DNA of 64,000 nucleotides from Oxytricha trifallax (lineage: Eukaryota; Ciliophora; Spirotrichea; Sporadotrichida; Oxytrichidae). Location: positions 20,363 to 84,362 of the forward strand of contig ARYC01017591.1 of assembly GCA_000711775.1 (NCBI GenBank), written 5' to 3'. Under the pieces are notes generated by a model, which saw nothing but the letters and a program-made list of their open reading frames with translations, was not told the origin of the DNA and did no database searches. Positions 23,409-35,600 of this stretch are shown piece after piece. How positions within the stretch are numbered: position 1 is the stretch's first letter; each line of letters opens with the position of its first letter. The position numbers were made by a program, and so were the translations under genes.

Positions 23409-26400
23409 ATGAAATTGCATACTGATGACATACTGGGCGGATAATATAAAGTCCGCAGGAAAATAGGAGCTGGGTCATTTGGAGAGATATACCTTGGTAA
23501 ATATAAATGTTAATCAAATTAATGTATATTAGCGAAACATTTGAGGACAAATGAAGAAGTTGCTATTAAAACAGTAAGATATAATAAGATTTTATGTAAT
23601 TGATTATTAATAGGAATAATGAAATATTAATTGGGATTAAATATATAAATCACACATTAACATATAAAAATCTATGTTTTTTTAATTAATTTTTTCTCAA
23701 TTTGAAATATATGTCATGCTTCAGAATATGTATAATAAAGTATAACTAACAAATTCTTTTTTATAATAGGAATCTAAAAATGCCAGATATCCCTAAGTTA
23801 TATATGAAGCAAAAGTGCTTAAAATGTTACAAAAATAAGGTAAATTAACTAGGATAATTTATTTAAAGTTACAGACGGAATCCCGCAGGTTCATACATTC
23901 GGGCAAGATGGGGATTTGAACTACATGGTAATAGACATACTAGGGCCTTCATTAGAGGATTTATTTAATTATTGCGGCAGGTAATTCTCTATGAAAACAA
24001 CACTCATATTAATATAGATTTATATTCAATTAAATACTTTGGAATTAATGACTAGTTTTAAATAGCTCTAATATAATTTACCCTATAACTTAATAATAAG
24101 TTTTATTCATGCTAGTTACATAATTAGTGGAAAGATTTAGATACATTCATAAAAAGACGTTTGTTCATAGAGACATAAAACCAGATAATTTTCTGATGGG
24201 TTTGAAGGATAAATCTCACATTGCCTTTGTTGTAGATTATGGTCTTGCAAAGAGATTTTATGACCCAAGGACAAAAACGCATATTCCTTATAGAAATGAT
24301 AAAAGTTTAACGGGAACAGCAAGGTATGCATCGATTCACGCTCATTTAGGAGAGGAGCTAAGTCGAAGGGATGATCTCGATAAATATGATATGATAAGAT
24401 TTGTCGTAAATTATTTTAAAATATTCATAATCTTGAAGCAGTTGGATTTGTTATGCTTTATTTCTATAAAGGGTAATTACCTTGGTAAAATCTCCCTGCT
24501 TTTAGTAAATCGGAGAAATACAGAAGCTATTTTAATTTAAAACCTTTAGTATTGTTAAGAGGAATTGAAAATTATTGCAACTTGCAAATATGGTAATTTT
24601 AATTCTAAATTTTAATAATTAGAAGAATTAAAGAGACTAAAGTAGCAATAACTCTAGAAGAACTGTGCTAAGAGAGTCCGACAGAATTTCTAACCTACCT
24701 AAAACACTGCAGAAACTTGGAATTTGAATAAAAACCAGACTATGATTTACTTCTAAACACTCTTAACAGTTTAGCCGCAAAGGAAGGTCTAGACATGCAA
24801 GACAAAGTTTATGATTGGGTTATTAAAGATGCAAAAGTACCAAGACCTGTATTAATTTAACAATAACAACCTGAGTATTTAAATAAACTTCCAAGTCTAC
24901 TGAATGGAAATAATTAAGATGCATAACCAGCTTTGAATGCTAAATATATTGTTTAAATTCTTTGTTTTTTCAAGAAATGCGATACCACATTATTTTATTT
25001 TATGGATGCTAATGAACAAGCTCTAAATTAATAACAAAACTCGCAATAAAATTAAAACTTCTAATTTGCAGGGTTTTTGGAAGCTTAAAGAATGATTAGA
25101 GGAGATTAATTGAGAAATATGATGCTAGATATTGAACATCAAAGAGGTGCAAATAATGCCTAAAATGTAAGTTTACTAATAAATAAAAAACAATTTGCAA
25201 TTTTGGCAGTTTTTAAATAGAGTCTTCTAAAAAAATCCTTTAAAAATTCAAAGAGCTTAATTTGAATAAGATTTTTAATTGTTACTTTATTAGGACGAAA
25301 GATATAGCAAATATTATTTATATATATTCTTTTATCACAAAAAGAAAAAACAGTTATAATAAATTATTTTCAAGATTTTATTCTAAATTAATTTTAAAGT
25401 TTAACTCTACAAGGCATACAACGAAGAAATCCGTCGAAGAGAAATCGAATAGCTGAAGTAAGAATATAAAGAACTAAGGGAGAGAGGTTATAAAAGAAAA
25501 AATCAAAACCCTAATGGAGCCATTGGAGTAAAAGGGGATATTTCTGGAGTTGGAGTAGAAACATACAAGAAGGAAGTTGGCCCTATCATTATTGCTAATA
25601 ATTTACTCGTTGTTAATTGGTCTGATTAAATCATTAGTAAAGCTTACAAAAAATTATTCCAGCAATAATTAAACTCTAAGAAATGAATGTAAGCTATTTG
25701 ATAAACCTATATAAGTGATAATAAAACTTTATCAGCTATAAACCATGAATTAATTATATTTTTAGGCAATTAACTTAAAAAGAATGAAGACTTGAATGGT
25801 GGCAACATATAATTTATGATAAACAGTGGAAATAATAACTTAAGAGTCGACAGAAATATAGCAGAGAACATGTCAAGTGAAATCGTTGAGGAACGCTACG
25901 ATGAAGGGGTTTTGGGAAATATTGACTCGAAATCATTTGGGGCTAAACCATCTAAGTTTCAAACTCACCCTAATAAAAAGCGCAACAAAGTGATTATCAT
26001 AGACGATGAAGAAGAGAAGGAGTTCGGGATTCATACCTCTATAAATAATCATGTGAGTGTAGGCACCATTCATAATTAAAATAATCGCATGATGTCCCAT
26101 GTTGGTATGCTAGAAGGTAGTAGCTATTATCCAGGTCACAATTTATATTAAGTTATAGCTATTTAAGTGAGGTAAAAAGATTTTTAAATTCTAATTCAAT
26201 CGAATTATTGGTAAATGTCTCGCAGATGGGAGTAAACATTTACAATTAAGACCATACTCCTGAACGCTCTTAATTAGATCATATGCTAGGTATAAATACT
26301 GATTGTAATCAGGGTTATGGTGTTTTGAGAGATTAAAATCCTATGAATAATTCAGGTTTTGCTATAGACAGATCGAAAAGTATAATAAAATGTCAAAATC

Positions 26401-28430
26401 TCAAATTATAAAATAAAATTACAGCATAAGAACTAGTTTTTTCCTTAAAACTTATTATAATTGCATTAAATGGGGGGGTCTAAGTCGGTGCAAAAATTTT
26501 TTCAAAATCCTAAGTCGGTGCAAAATTTTTTTTCTCAAAAACATCAAAATCCCTAAGTCGGTGCATGATCAATTTTTGACATTATTGATATATTTTATCA
26601 TCCTACCCCACATAAAAAGTATCATTATTTACTAAAATTTATGTCTCAGCTTCTAAATCGAATTCCTTCATTAAATTTAGATCATAGGACACTTATAATA
26701 TTACTAAAATACATTTGAATAGGAGAAATTAGATAAATAAATCAAAAATTCAAAAATATAAAATTATAACTGCCTCTAGCTAGATATTCTTATAGATAGA
26801 ATTTGATTAACAATACTTACCGTCATGTTTAAAAAAGTTCACCGTTTTATTAATTTACGGAGTTGACTCAGTTGACTAAGTTGACCGTGATTTTTGGCCA
26901 ACTTCCACTTATTCAAAAGACTAGTAATGTATGATTATTATTTAATTTAATATTAAAATTTAATTTAATTTATTTGAGATTCGACTAAGTTGACCCAGTT
27001 GACTAAGTTGACTGGGATTTTTTGTTGTCAAATTCTGAAAAGTGTAATATGTAATATATATTAAAACCGAATTAAAATTAAAAACATCAGGAGCAGTAAT
27101 GGAAGGAATGCGGACCTCTCTGCTTCCTCCGCACTCTGTAGAGCTTACAACTTGTACCACTGATTGAAGTGATAGAGTAGACTTAGTGTGTGGCCTTACT
27201 TACCGCGCTCAAATCTATATTGCCGGTAGTCTTCAACAAAATGCTGATTTCATGCAATATCCCTACCTTAACCCTAATGATGCCTATCTTATGAACTTAA
27301 ACGATGTCGCCATTCCACTTTGGTTCACTACTATCAGTCTCTCAAGAACTGCATCAGAGTCAATTACTACTCTTACCAAGATTGGAGATTACATCTATTG
27401 TTTCTTGAACACTCAAGACTCTTATAACGCTTTCCTTAAGGTTCATGCGACAAACGGTATCCTATTAGAAAGCAAATCAATCAATTTCTACGATGCCTTT
27501 AAAGAGGTCCGCATTCCTTCCATTACTGCTCCTGATGTTTTTAATTTTAATCGGTTTTAATATATATTACATATTACACTTTTCAGAATTTGACTACAAA
27601 AAATCCCAGTCAACTTAGTCAACTGGGTCAACTTAGTCGAATCTCAAATAAATTAAATTAAATTTTAATATTAAATTAAATAATAATCATACATTACTAG
27701 TCTTTTGAATAAGTGGAAGTTGGCCAAAAATCACGGTCAACTTAGTCAACTGAGTCAACTCCGTAAATTAATAAAACGGTGAACTTTTTTAAACATGACG
27801 GTAAGTATTGTTAATCAAATTCTATCTATAAGAATATCTAGCTAGAGGCAGTTATAATTTTATATTTTTGAATTTTTGATTTATTTATCTAATTTCTCCT
27901 ATTCAAATGTATTTAGCAATATTATAAGTGTCCTATGATCGAAATTTCATGAAGGAGTTCGATTCAGAAGCTGAGACATAAATTTTAGTTAATAATGATA
28001 CTTTTTATGTGGGGTAGGATGATAAAATATATCAATAATGTCAAAAATTGATCATGCACCGACTTAGGGATTTTGATGTTTTTGAGAAAAAAAATTTTGC
28101 ACCGACTTAGGATTTTGAAAAAATTTTTGCACCGACTTAGACCCCCCCCATTAAATTATACTCACAACTGTAAAAGGACAGGCTTAGAAGAAGAAAAAGT
28201 GGATGGAGGTCTGTAAAAAATAGGTTTTTCAACAAATAACATCCCTTAGGTGTTTAACGGCCCTAATGACGAGAGAAACTTTAGAATTCATCAAGAAAAA
28301 ATGAGGATTTAGTAATAATAATAGCAATAATTTTTGTAAAAACCATTGAAGTTTAACTAAGGAGGCCATAGGGAATTAAGTCAATTAAAACATATCAGTA
28401 TGCCTCTAAATTAGGAACTTAATGGTAAAT
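23409..28430 (+). CDS. casein kinase 1 family Ser/Thr kinase
   Basis: ATG 23409; [20 protein letters not shown] is the N-lobe start, with Lys in NEEVAIKT. The C-lobe has [22 protein letters not shown] (DYG where most CK1 have DFG), the CK1 signature [41 protein letters not shown] and [13 protein letters not shown]. The C-terminal half is long, charged and Q/N-rich ([20 protein letters not shown]). IESs at 24374-24429 and 24522-24620 join perfectly at conserved CK1 positions. Another IES falls after FSMKTTLIL (about 24030-24127). The tail is split by a 1.68-kb foldback element whose excision keeps frame. The 3' end is uncertain: the frame stays open to a TGA near 28670. Several introns have GTAAG...AG borders. 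Confidence 0.9.
24374..24429. other. IES, 56 bp, pointer ATCT
   Basis: ATCT at 24374-24377 and 24430-24433. Joining gives GAT GAT CTT GAA GCA GTT GGA, restoring the conserved CK1 sequence [15 protein letters not shown]. The conserved protein makes this join secure despite the short pointer. Confidence 0.88.
24522..24620. other. IES, 99 bp, pointer AGAAG
   Basis: AGAAG at 24522-24526 and 24621-24625. Joining gives GAG AAA TAC AGA AGA ATT AAA GAG ACT, that is [13 protein letters not shown], matching the conserved CK1 KY-x-x-I block. Confidence 0.88.
26464..28148. mobile_element. 1.68-kb foldback element in the CK1 gene
   Basis: Two arms of about 650 bp (26472-27119 and 27503-28148) are near-perfect reverse complements around a 383-bp centre. 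The outer ends are a run of seven to eight G/C followed by TCTAAGTCGG, and TAAGTCGGTGCA occurs three times in each arm end. CATTAAAT flanks the element directly (26464-26471 and 28149-28156), consistent with an 8-bp target duplication. Removing the element plus one copy (1685 bp) restores the CK1 frame: ATT GCA TTA AAT TAT ACT CAC AAC. Each arm also contains two GTTGAC-type direct motifs (GTTGACTCAGTTGACTAAG). It is presumably excised during macronuclear development. Confidence 0.88.
27168..27560 (+). CDS. ORF in the centre of the foldback element
   Basis: Open from 27168 to past 27560 with clean codon texture ([54 protein letters not shown]). Its last segment, [16 protein letters not shown], lies inside the right arm and therefore recurs on the minus strand in the left arm after [13 protein letters not shown]. 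No transposase motif was seen. The repetitive strand pattern resembles a beta-propeller or secreted repeat protein, so a captured host gene fragment is more likely than a mobility gene. No ATG starts the frame (an upstream TGA is at 27165-27167), so it may be only a fragment. Confidence 0.55.
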   Translation, partial: SDRVDLVCGLTYRAQIYIAGSLQQNADFMQYPYLNPNDAYLMNLNDVAIPLWFTTISLSRTASESITTLTKIGDYIYCFLNTQDSYNAFLKVHATNGILLESKSINFYDAFKEVRIPSITAPDVFNFNRF

Positions 28431-28937
28431 TTTTATATTAATTCACAATTTTATTGGTGTATTTTTAAAAAAATAAAATAGGGATATATTTTTCTCAGAA
28501 AATATCTGAACTTAAAATTAAACATTAAATAAACTATTTTATAAAAGGTAAAAATTCAATAGTCATTAGTGATATCAAATTAAACTCATAAAAATATAAC
28601 AAGACTTCTGTTATTGCATCTTAATTTTTATTTTTATATATAATGTCAGTATTTTAATTCGTTAAATGATTCATTTTATATAATAACGAAAAGAAAGATG
28701 AAAACTGCATTATATTTTGAAAAATGTTAATACTATGTTATATAAATATCATAAAGTAAACGAGTTGTAAAATTAAATACGTCATTGTAATTTAGATGTA
28801 AATAACAATATTTAGTATTCTTTATAGTCGTATCTTAGCTTTTATTGTACAGAATTTTAGATAAATTATATTAGATTAAACTTTATCAAATAATAATAAT
28901 TATAATATAAAAAGCTTAAAATATTCTAATACTAGCA
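28431..28937. other. AT-rich spacer
   Basis: Downstream of the CK1 gene. The CK1 frame remains nominally open into this stretch, but codon texture is lost after MPLNQELNG. No feature was recognised. Confidence 0.4.
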
Positions 28938-29060
28938 ATGGGAAGCGGTGGACACTAGCATTTAATTTACACTCTGCCCCTAAAACCCCTGTACAACGAC
29001 AATATCAATGAAATAGACCAAGTTTTAATTATAGATTAAAAACGCCCTACTCATTCAATT
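28938..29060 (+). CDS. candidate first MDS of a small protein
   Basis: ATG 28938 opens MGSGGHQHLIYTLPLKPLYN, followed by DNINEIDQVLIIDQKRPTHS. Base composition is markedly less AT-rich than the flanks, which is how coding islands appear in this window. The frame fades into AT-rich DNA after about 29060. It could be the 5' MDS of the membrane-protein gene at 29967 or of another gene; no pointer was found. A second island on the opposite strand at 29365-29455 (NLLNVDKRLQQIQKQNYKG) may belong to the same locus. Confidence 0.45.
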
Positions 29061-29966
29061 CACTAATTGTTCAGAATATTAGAAATAATAATTTAATTTA
29101 GAGGATTGTATATATAAATAAGTGGAAATCAATATTTAAAAAGCGATTTTAATAGTTTAATTGAATTAAATTCCATTTAAACTATAATTTGTTTCCTCAT
29201 CGATTGATAACAAAACAATTACTTTGTTGTAACTTTCGATAAATTTAAAATTATTTTATTAATTTATCCTTAGTAATTTTAATCAAAATATTTCAATTTA
29301 ACTGATTTTCATTAAAATACCAAATATAAATTATTTATTTAAAATATCCATATCATCATATTATTTTACAATAATAGCCCTTGTAGTTTTGCTTTTGAAT
29401 TTACTGGAGTCTTTTATCAACATTGAGCAGATTCTGCAACTTAGTAGCTATATTGTTCCATATACTTCAAGATTATAAATTATTTACAAATATTATAAGT
29501 TATAAATTACCAAAAGTTATCTCATCTAATTTTTATCATTAAATATTAAAGATTTTATAGATATTAACTGAGCTTTTTTAAGAAATAATAATTTCTCTGA
29601 ATGAAAATAAATTGTTTCAAAATTATAAGTAGTGATTATATAATTAAGTATTAATTATACTACCAAAATTTAAAATTAAAATGATATCTTTATAGAAATT
29701 CATGCATATAAGTGTGTTTTTTAGAAAATTATTTTATTGTTTTAACATGATTTAAAATTTCTAAATTCTATAACAAATAATATTTGTAAAATAACATGTT
29801 GTGTTTTTGTGCGATTCTAATGACATACTTAGTCCATAAATAGAGTTAGGATTTTGTAAATTAAAAATAGAAAGATTCACTCACATTAGTTAAAAAATGG
29901 ACTCATACTTTGTGTAATTTATAAGAAACCATAAAAATGGTCTCTGTAAAACTTAAAATTTATATA
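29061..29966. other. AT-rich DNA with one minus-strand coding-like island
   Basis: Mostly featureless AT-rich sequence. The exception is 29365-29455, which on the minus strand reads NIATKLQNLLNVDKRLQQIQ then KQNYKGYY. This island is GC-richer than its surroundings and could be an inverted MDS or a relic; nothing else supports it. Confidence 0.35.
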
Positions 29967-30606
29967 ATGGTTATAGATATTTTTAAGCATACTTTGCTGA
30001 CTTATGCAATTCTCATGACATTCTGGGAAGCCCTCTTTTACTGGCGCTTCCTGCACTCGCTCTACCAAGAAAAGAGAAACGATTAAAATCAGCACATTAT
30101 AGATTTGACCACTAGATTGAATATATTTCCATAAATTTGCATATTATTCAATGCCCTATTCACAGACATGATAATAGTCAACAGTCACTCTAAATTGTTA
30201 TGCCTTGGATATGGAATTTACTTGGTTTGTCAGTATTTTATAGATTTATGGAGGTAAGAAATATATAGATATACGTAGACCTCGAATAGTTACATGGATT
30301 AAAGTAATTTAAATTGTAAGGTAATAAATGAATAAACATGTTAAGATTAAAGATTCTTAAAATTAACCATTATTATTTATCACTTTTTAAAGTAAATTAT
30401 CGCATCAAAACATATTTTCTATGGAAACATTAGGAGGTATGGTTGCTTGTGTTTTAATGATAGCAGCTTTGCACATAGTTCACATGATTATTGCTAAAAT
30501 CACTAAACTATACAGAAATAGAGAAGTAAATTATGTCATAAATCATAAAGAATAAATAGTGGAGAAGTAAGAATTGAAGAAGAAAATCAACAAAAAGAGT
30601 TAATGA
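29967..30606 (+). CDS. small membrane protein, unknown
   Basis: Open from ATG 29967 (MVIDIFKHTLLTYAILMTFW), with hydrophobic segments LLTYAILMTFWEALFYW, LLCLGYGIYLVCQYFI and, after a break, GGMVACVLMIAALHIVHMII. The basic tail ends KKINKKSQ at TGA 30604-30606. The break at about 30251-30420 starts with GTAAG after FIDLWR and is an intron or IES. The first block may not be the true N-terminus, because an upstream MDS could precede it. No family recognised. Confidence 0.65.
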
Positions 30607-30771
30607 ATATGATAATTTATATAATTTATAATAAAATTGGAAATTAGTTTAATTCATGAATATAAAATATAGTAAATCTTATAACCAAAATAAATAAATT
30701 TCGTTTTAAAATGGGTAGTTCTAAAAAGAAAATATACAATAAATAATAAATTAAAATATAATATAAGAAAA

Positions 30772-31543
30772 ATGATTGTTTGTAAGAAGACAGTTATTTA
30801 AGCCTTATCGCTACTGCTGTTCACTTTGGCTTTATACACTTCCTTGGCTGATGCTCAATCCAAGCCAACTTGCATGTACTGCAAGCGTGCCGATGCAGAT
30901 GCAACTCTCCTCGTTTCATACAGTTACTGTTCGTCTTCGGACACCTGCTTGCAAGATAGGTGGATGTATATTGATAGACCTTGTACCTCTGGTTGGGTAG
31001 GGGGTAAAAACATACAATTGAGCACATGCTCACCATCACTCGCAACTTGTCACTCTTTCGTATCGAATGAACAGGCTGCTGGGTAATAAGTAAATCATAC
31101 TGAAACACTCTCCTCAGGGGAGTATTGTCAAATATCCGTGGATGCCACAAGTTTCTTAGCAAGATTTGTATAAATTTATACATTAAACATTTTATACAGA
31201 CATGAACTTTAAATCATAGCAAATAGAATATAAAGCAAGAGTAGTTTTGGATGATGCTCTAACTCTTGGAGTAGATATGGACTACAACGTGGGCGATGTA
31301 TATTTAGTGAAATAAGGCGAGAAAAAAACAATTACAGTATTCAACGGAGATACCAGTGGGGCAATTACTTTTACTTTAGCATTTAGTTAGGCTATGTAAC
31401 AAGTAATAAACAATATATTCGTACTAGCTGCATCAAGCGCATCTCTATTATTGACCAAATATGATTTAATTCGATAATTTAAATTAAAAATAATTTTAAA
31501 ATTTGTGCAATTAACCTTATTAAATTTAATTTATGTGTAGTGA
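30772..31543 (+). CDS. secreted Cys-rich protein
   Basis: ATG 30772 begins a signal peptide (SLLLFTLALYTSLADAQS). The mature part has Cys pairs: PTCMYCKRADAD, SYCSSSDTCLQDRW, PCTSGW, STCSPSLATCHSF and GEYCQISVDATSF. The second part (EYKARVVLDDALTLGVDMDY, then GDVYLVKQGEKKTITVFNG) looks globular and the end is hydrophobic (IFVLAASSASLLL), possibly a lipid-anchor signal. If the protein is GPI-anchored, the open frame to TGA 31541-31543 would overrun; this end is uncertain. A 16-bp IES at 31175-31190 must go to keep frame. The Cys spacing suggests a surface antigen or secreted adhesion protein, by style only. Confidence 0.75.
31175..31190. other. IES, 16 bp, pointer TTTATACA
   Basis: TTTATACA at 31175-31182 and 31191-31198, with only 8 bp between copies. 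Excision gives GTA TAA ATT TAT ACA GAC ATG AAC (VQIYTDMN) and carries the frame on for over 100 codons. An intron GTATAA...ACAG of 32 nt in the same place does not restore frame. Confidence 0.7.
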
Positions 31544-32657
31544 CATCAAATTTGCTGGAAATTAAAATTTAAGATTCAAATTTATTAAAATATAAGAGAG
31601 ATACAGGATTATGATTTTGAAAAATTATAAAATAAAGAAATTCCTTCTCTCATAACATTCGATATTTTTAAAAAAAATCATAAATATTAATTCCCCAGCT
31701 AAATTTGAATTCTCTATTGAGAAATAAAGTTTAGATTAGATTTTCTACTCTAATTTTATAAAATCAAATTTAAGTTCCCTTATTTAATTAGTACTTAAGC
31801 TATACTATTAAGCACGAATTTATGAAAGAATAAAATAGGAGACATTTCATCACTACTGAGTCATGTATGATAAAAGCTGTTTAAAAATGATTTGAGATAT
31901 ATCAATCTAAAATAATATATAAGCGGGAAGAAGACAGAATAGAAGAGAATATCTAATTAGTAGAGGTACATAAAAATGTTTATATAGTAATGAAACTACA
32001 CTCATCAGATCGTATCCGCAATATAATTAAAAGTCATTGAAAATTAGAGTTTTTCCTTATTATTTGCTTTTTATTTAAATTAAATTTAGCCAAATGCCAT
32101 TTACTATTTTTATCTTCTATTATTAATTATTCTAGTTTCAATAAAATTTAAATATATAAATCAGTTTCACTTTTTATATAGCCCTCTATAAATGTAAACA
32201 ATGCCAACCTCCCCTGCTCTGTAGTTATTGCATATTATATATTTATAATTCTATCTAAATATTCACAATAACATCTGAATTCTGATTAAACTACAATAAA
32301 TTTACATTGACACTTATACACTTTTTTGGAGGATTTTATTTCTTGTTGAAGAATTGTCTAAAGATAATATATAAGTTACATTTTTATTATTAAAATAAGA
32401 AGGTATTAATAATTGTTTTTTATTTTTATTAATAAAATATTATTTTTGTAATTATAAATGCATTTCTTTATTTGAGATAGGTTTCAATTTTTATCCACAA
32501 AATAATATTTGTTTTTAAAAATAGTTTATTTTTTATAAAACCTATTAAAGTTTTAAAATATTTAAAGTCTATATTTAGTTAATATTTAAATTAAGATAAA
32601 ACTTTTCTAATATTAATCACAAACCATATCTTTCGAATTTCTATTATTTCCTTTATA
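31544..32657. other. AT-rich intergenic region
   Basis: Convergent 3' ends face each other across this 1.1-kb stretch. No coding island, repeat or RNA gene was recognised on either strand. Confidence 0.5.
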
Positions 32658-35600
32658 TCATTATCTCCTCTTGCCCATTAAATTAGGTTTTGATGCTAAC
32701 TTATTGGTGTTTGGCTGCTGTTAAGAAATCATTGGTTGATCATTTCCTAGACCCACTCCCACTCCTTGACTGTGTGATTATTGTTGTTATTGCTAATTCA
32801 GTTAAGACTAAATTTTTAATTAAGGCTAGCTTTGAGTATTACTTCCATTCTAGGTTTCTAGTCCGCCATATGTAATATCCATTAGTTACATATAAAAACT
32901 ATATCAATTTTTATATTAAGCAAATGTAGCACCCTACTTTTACTGCTATCTCTGCTGTTATTATTGCATCATTTTCTACTACTACTACTACTGTTTTTGT
33001 TGTTATTATTTCAATTTGATTTGTTTCTGCTGTTCCTAATACTACCTATACTTTCTTCTCTAAATCAGCATTCTGAAGGTGCTCTGGACTACGAGTGCCG
33101 CAAGTGTTTCCTTCTAGTTCATTTCCTCAATTGCACGCTGCACTGCGTCGTAGTTTATGCCTTTGGGCTGGTTGTATTGCTTCTGGTTTTTATTAGCTTT
33201 ATTGTAGTTTTAATCGTCTGTAAACCTACATTAAGTTATGAAAAGGGGGATGTTAATGGTATTCTAAAATTAATACTAGAGTTTCACAAAATTCAAATTT
33301 ATCAAGGAAGTCTTGTTGTCCATTAGACTTCGATTTTACTTTCTAAATCATTTTTTCTTGGAGTTCGTCAATCTCTACCTTTTTAGTTTGTACCTATCCT
33401 TGAGCTTCTGCCATTGCATTTTTGAGTTTAAATTTATCATAACTTATACAATTCTTTAACACTTGGATTTTTAATTAGCATTCGATTGAATGGAATAATG
33501 ATCATTAATAATACTTATATTTGAGTTCCATGTATCTTTATTTGAGTTCCTTTAACCTCTTTTTATTAGCCTACTCTTGCATATCAGCTTTCTTCTAGTT
33601 AAGAGTCCCTTCCAGTCTTTATTGCATTATTTGCTTACTCATCTATTCTTTTTCTTCTTTAAGCTTTTTATTCTATTCTTGTTGATGCTTCAAAGTGGGA
33701 GTAAGTTCTTCAATATCCTTGAATTTTATGTTTTATTTCTTTGCAATAATCAGGCATTTTTCTTCTTGGTCTTGCATAAATTTATATGTAAATATGTACC
33801 TAAAATTATAGAAAAATATATTTGCTAATTTTTTAACACATTTTTATATGGTCTTTGAGTTGATATTCTTAGTCTGTTAAATTACTCATTAATTCTTAAA
33901 ACCTCTATTTTCTCGTAGTTTCTCTCTTGATATTAATAATTTAAAATAGAAATGTTTGTTACTTTCGTCACATATTAATTCCCTATTTTTAATACCTTCC
34001 TTGACAGAGGCAAGTTTATCTTGTAACTCCTTGATCCTATATATAATCTTTGGCGCCCCATCATGCATAATTTTCTCAATGTTACTCTCTCGCTTCTACT
34101 GCTAAATCATTTTGTATTTATTCTCCTTCTCAAGCGTTTTTATGTCATCCTCCAGTGAATTGACGTTTTCATGTAAGTCTCCCAGGTAAGTTGGGTTGCG
34201 TACTTGCTCCACACGGTCGTAAACCTTCTCGTATTCCTGGCAGATTGCTTTAAGTTGTTTATCTGCATTGATTATTTCTTGCTCTCTGGTCTTCATTTGC
34301 TCATCTATACTTTGGTATTTCAATAATAAAAAACATCAATGGAGTAAATAGTTTGATAAGGCTGATGAAATTATCATAATGAGATTTCAAAGAGTCAGAT
34401 ATTGGATGAGATTTTACTGGAACTCCTCTGGGATCATATTTAGTAAAAAGCTCATCAATTTACTATTTCAGTTCTTTAATAGTCATTTTACTTATAATTC
34501 ATTCAAAAACACATATAATGTAGATCAAACCATTAAAAATAGTCATTGAAAGAAACATGTTTTCATCATAATAAGCAGCATATTTGACACCATCCTCTAG
34601 ATATATCCCATCCTAATCCGGTTCATCCTACTTCCTACTATTACTCTGGAATTCATTGATTTTCCTGCGAGTTCTCTCTATAAAATCTAAAATGTTCTGG
34701 AAGTCACTTGGATTATCATGAGTGCCCTTACTGAGATATTGATCTATGTTTTTCTTTATGAAATTTGGAGAGGCGTTCTGAAGTGTACTCAGGTATTGCT
34801 TGGCATCGATTATTGATTGCTGGTATTTCTTGCTGGATTGGTTTGGATTTAGGCTTGAGTGAAGATTGGGGGTGGATGATGTGGCTTTCATGCTTTTCTT
34901 TAGCAATACGCTACCGCCACCATTTACATATAAACTCTTTAAAAAAAGAGACAGATAACTTTGATGGGAATTCTGATCTGCTTATTATATATAATACCAC
35001 ATTTTTATATATATTAATATTTGCAAGATTGTTAGTGTTTTGAGGTTGCTATTTATTCTAAGAAAGCGAAGTTTTAAGAGTAGACTCGAAATTATTCGAT
35101 TTGTAGACACTTCCAAGCTAAGAGTTCTATTTTGCGTCTTAAATTTGCTCAGTAGGTTTGGGATTTTATTAGTTTTTTGAAGTTGTATTATTGTTGTTTG
35201 TGCTATTTTGGAGCTTAATGGGAGGTTGTTTTTAAGGACTTACAAAATATAACATAAATATAGATCTCCAGGTAAGATTTTATTAAATTCATACAAAATG
35301 GCTCAAATTTAATATGAGAAATACAATTTCAATGAAAGCTTATATATTTAAATTAAAAAAATATGATAATTTGTTTTAACTTTCCTTTACCTCAAATTCA
35401 GCATTAATTGAATTCTTGACAATAGACTTTGACTTTAATTAAGGTTTAGATCCTATGCTAAACTATATAAAAATATATTTACCATCATACAAATTATTAT
35501 TTCATATTAATTTTATATCAATATTAATTATCATATATTTATTCTGAAGTATAGGTTGATAAGAATTATAGTCTTACTCATTGACTTTAAGTTAATTCTT

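Noticed and set aside
30821..31183. Minus-strand 120-residue ORF
   Set aside because: Antisense shadow of the secreted Cys-rich gene, which has a signal peptide and consistent codon texture.
32690..33828. Plus-strand hydrophobic ORFs that look like membrane proteins
   Set aside because: They are antisense of glutamine- and lysine-rich coding on the minus strand (TAG/TAA/CAG runs read as CTA/TTA/CTG).
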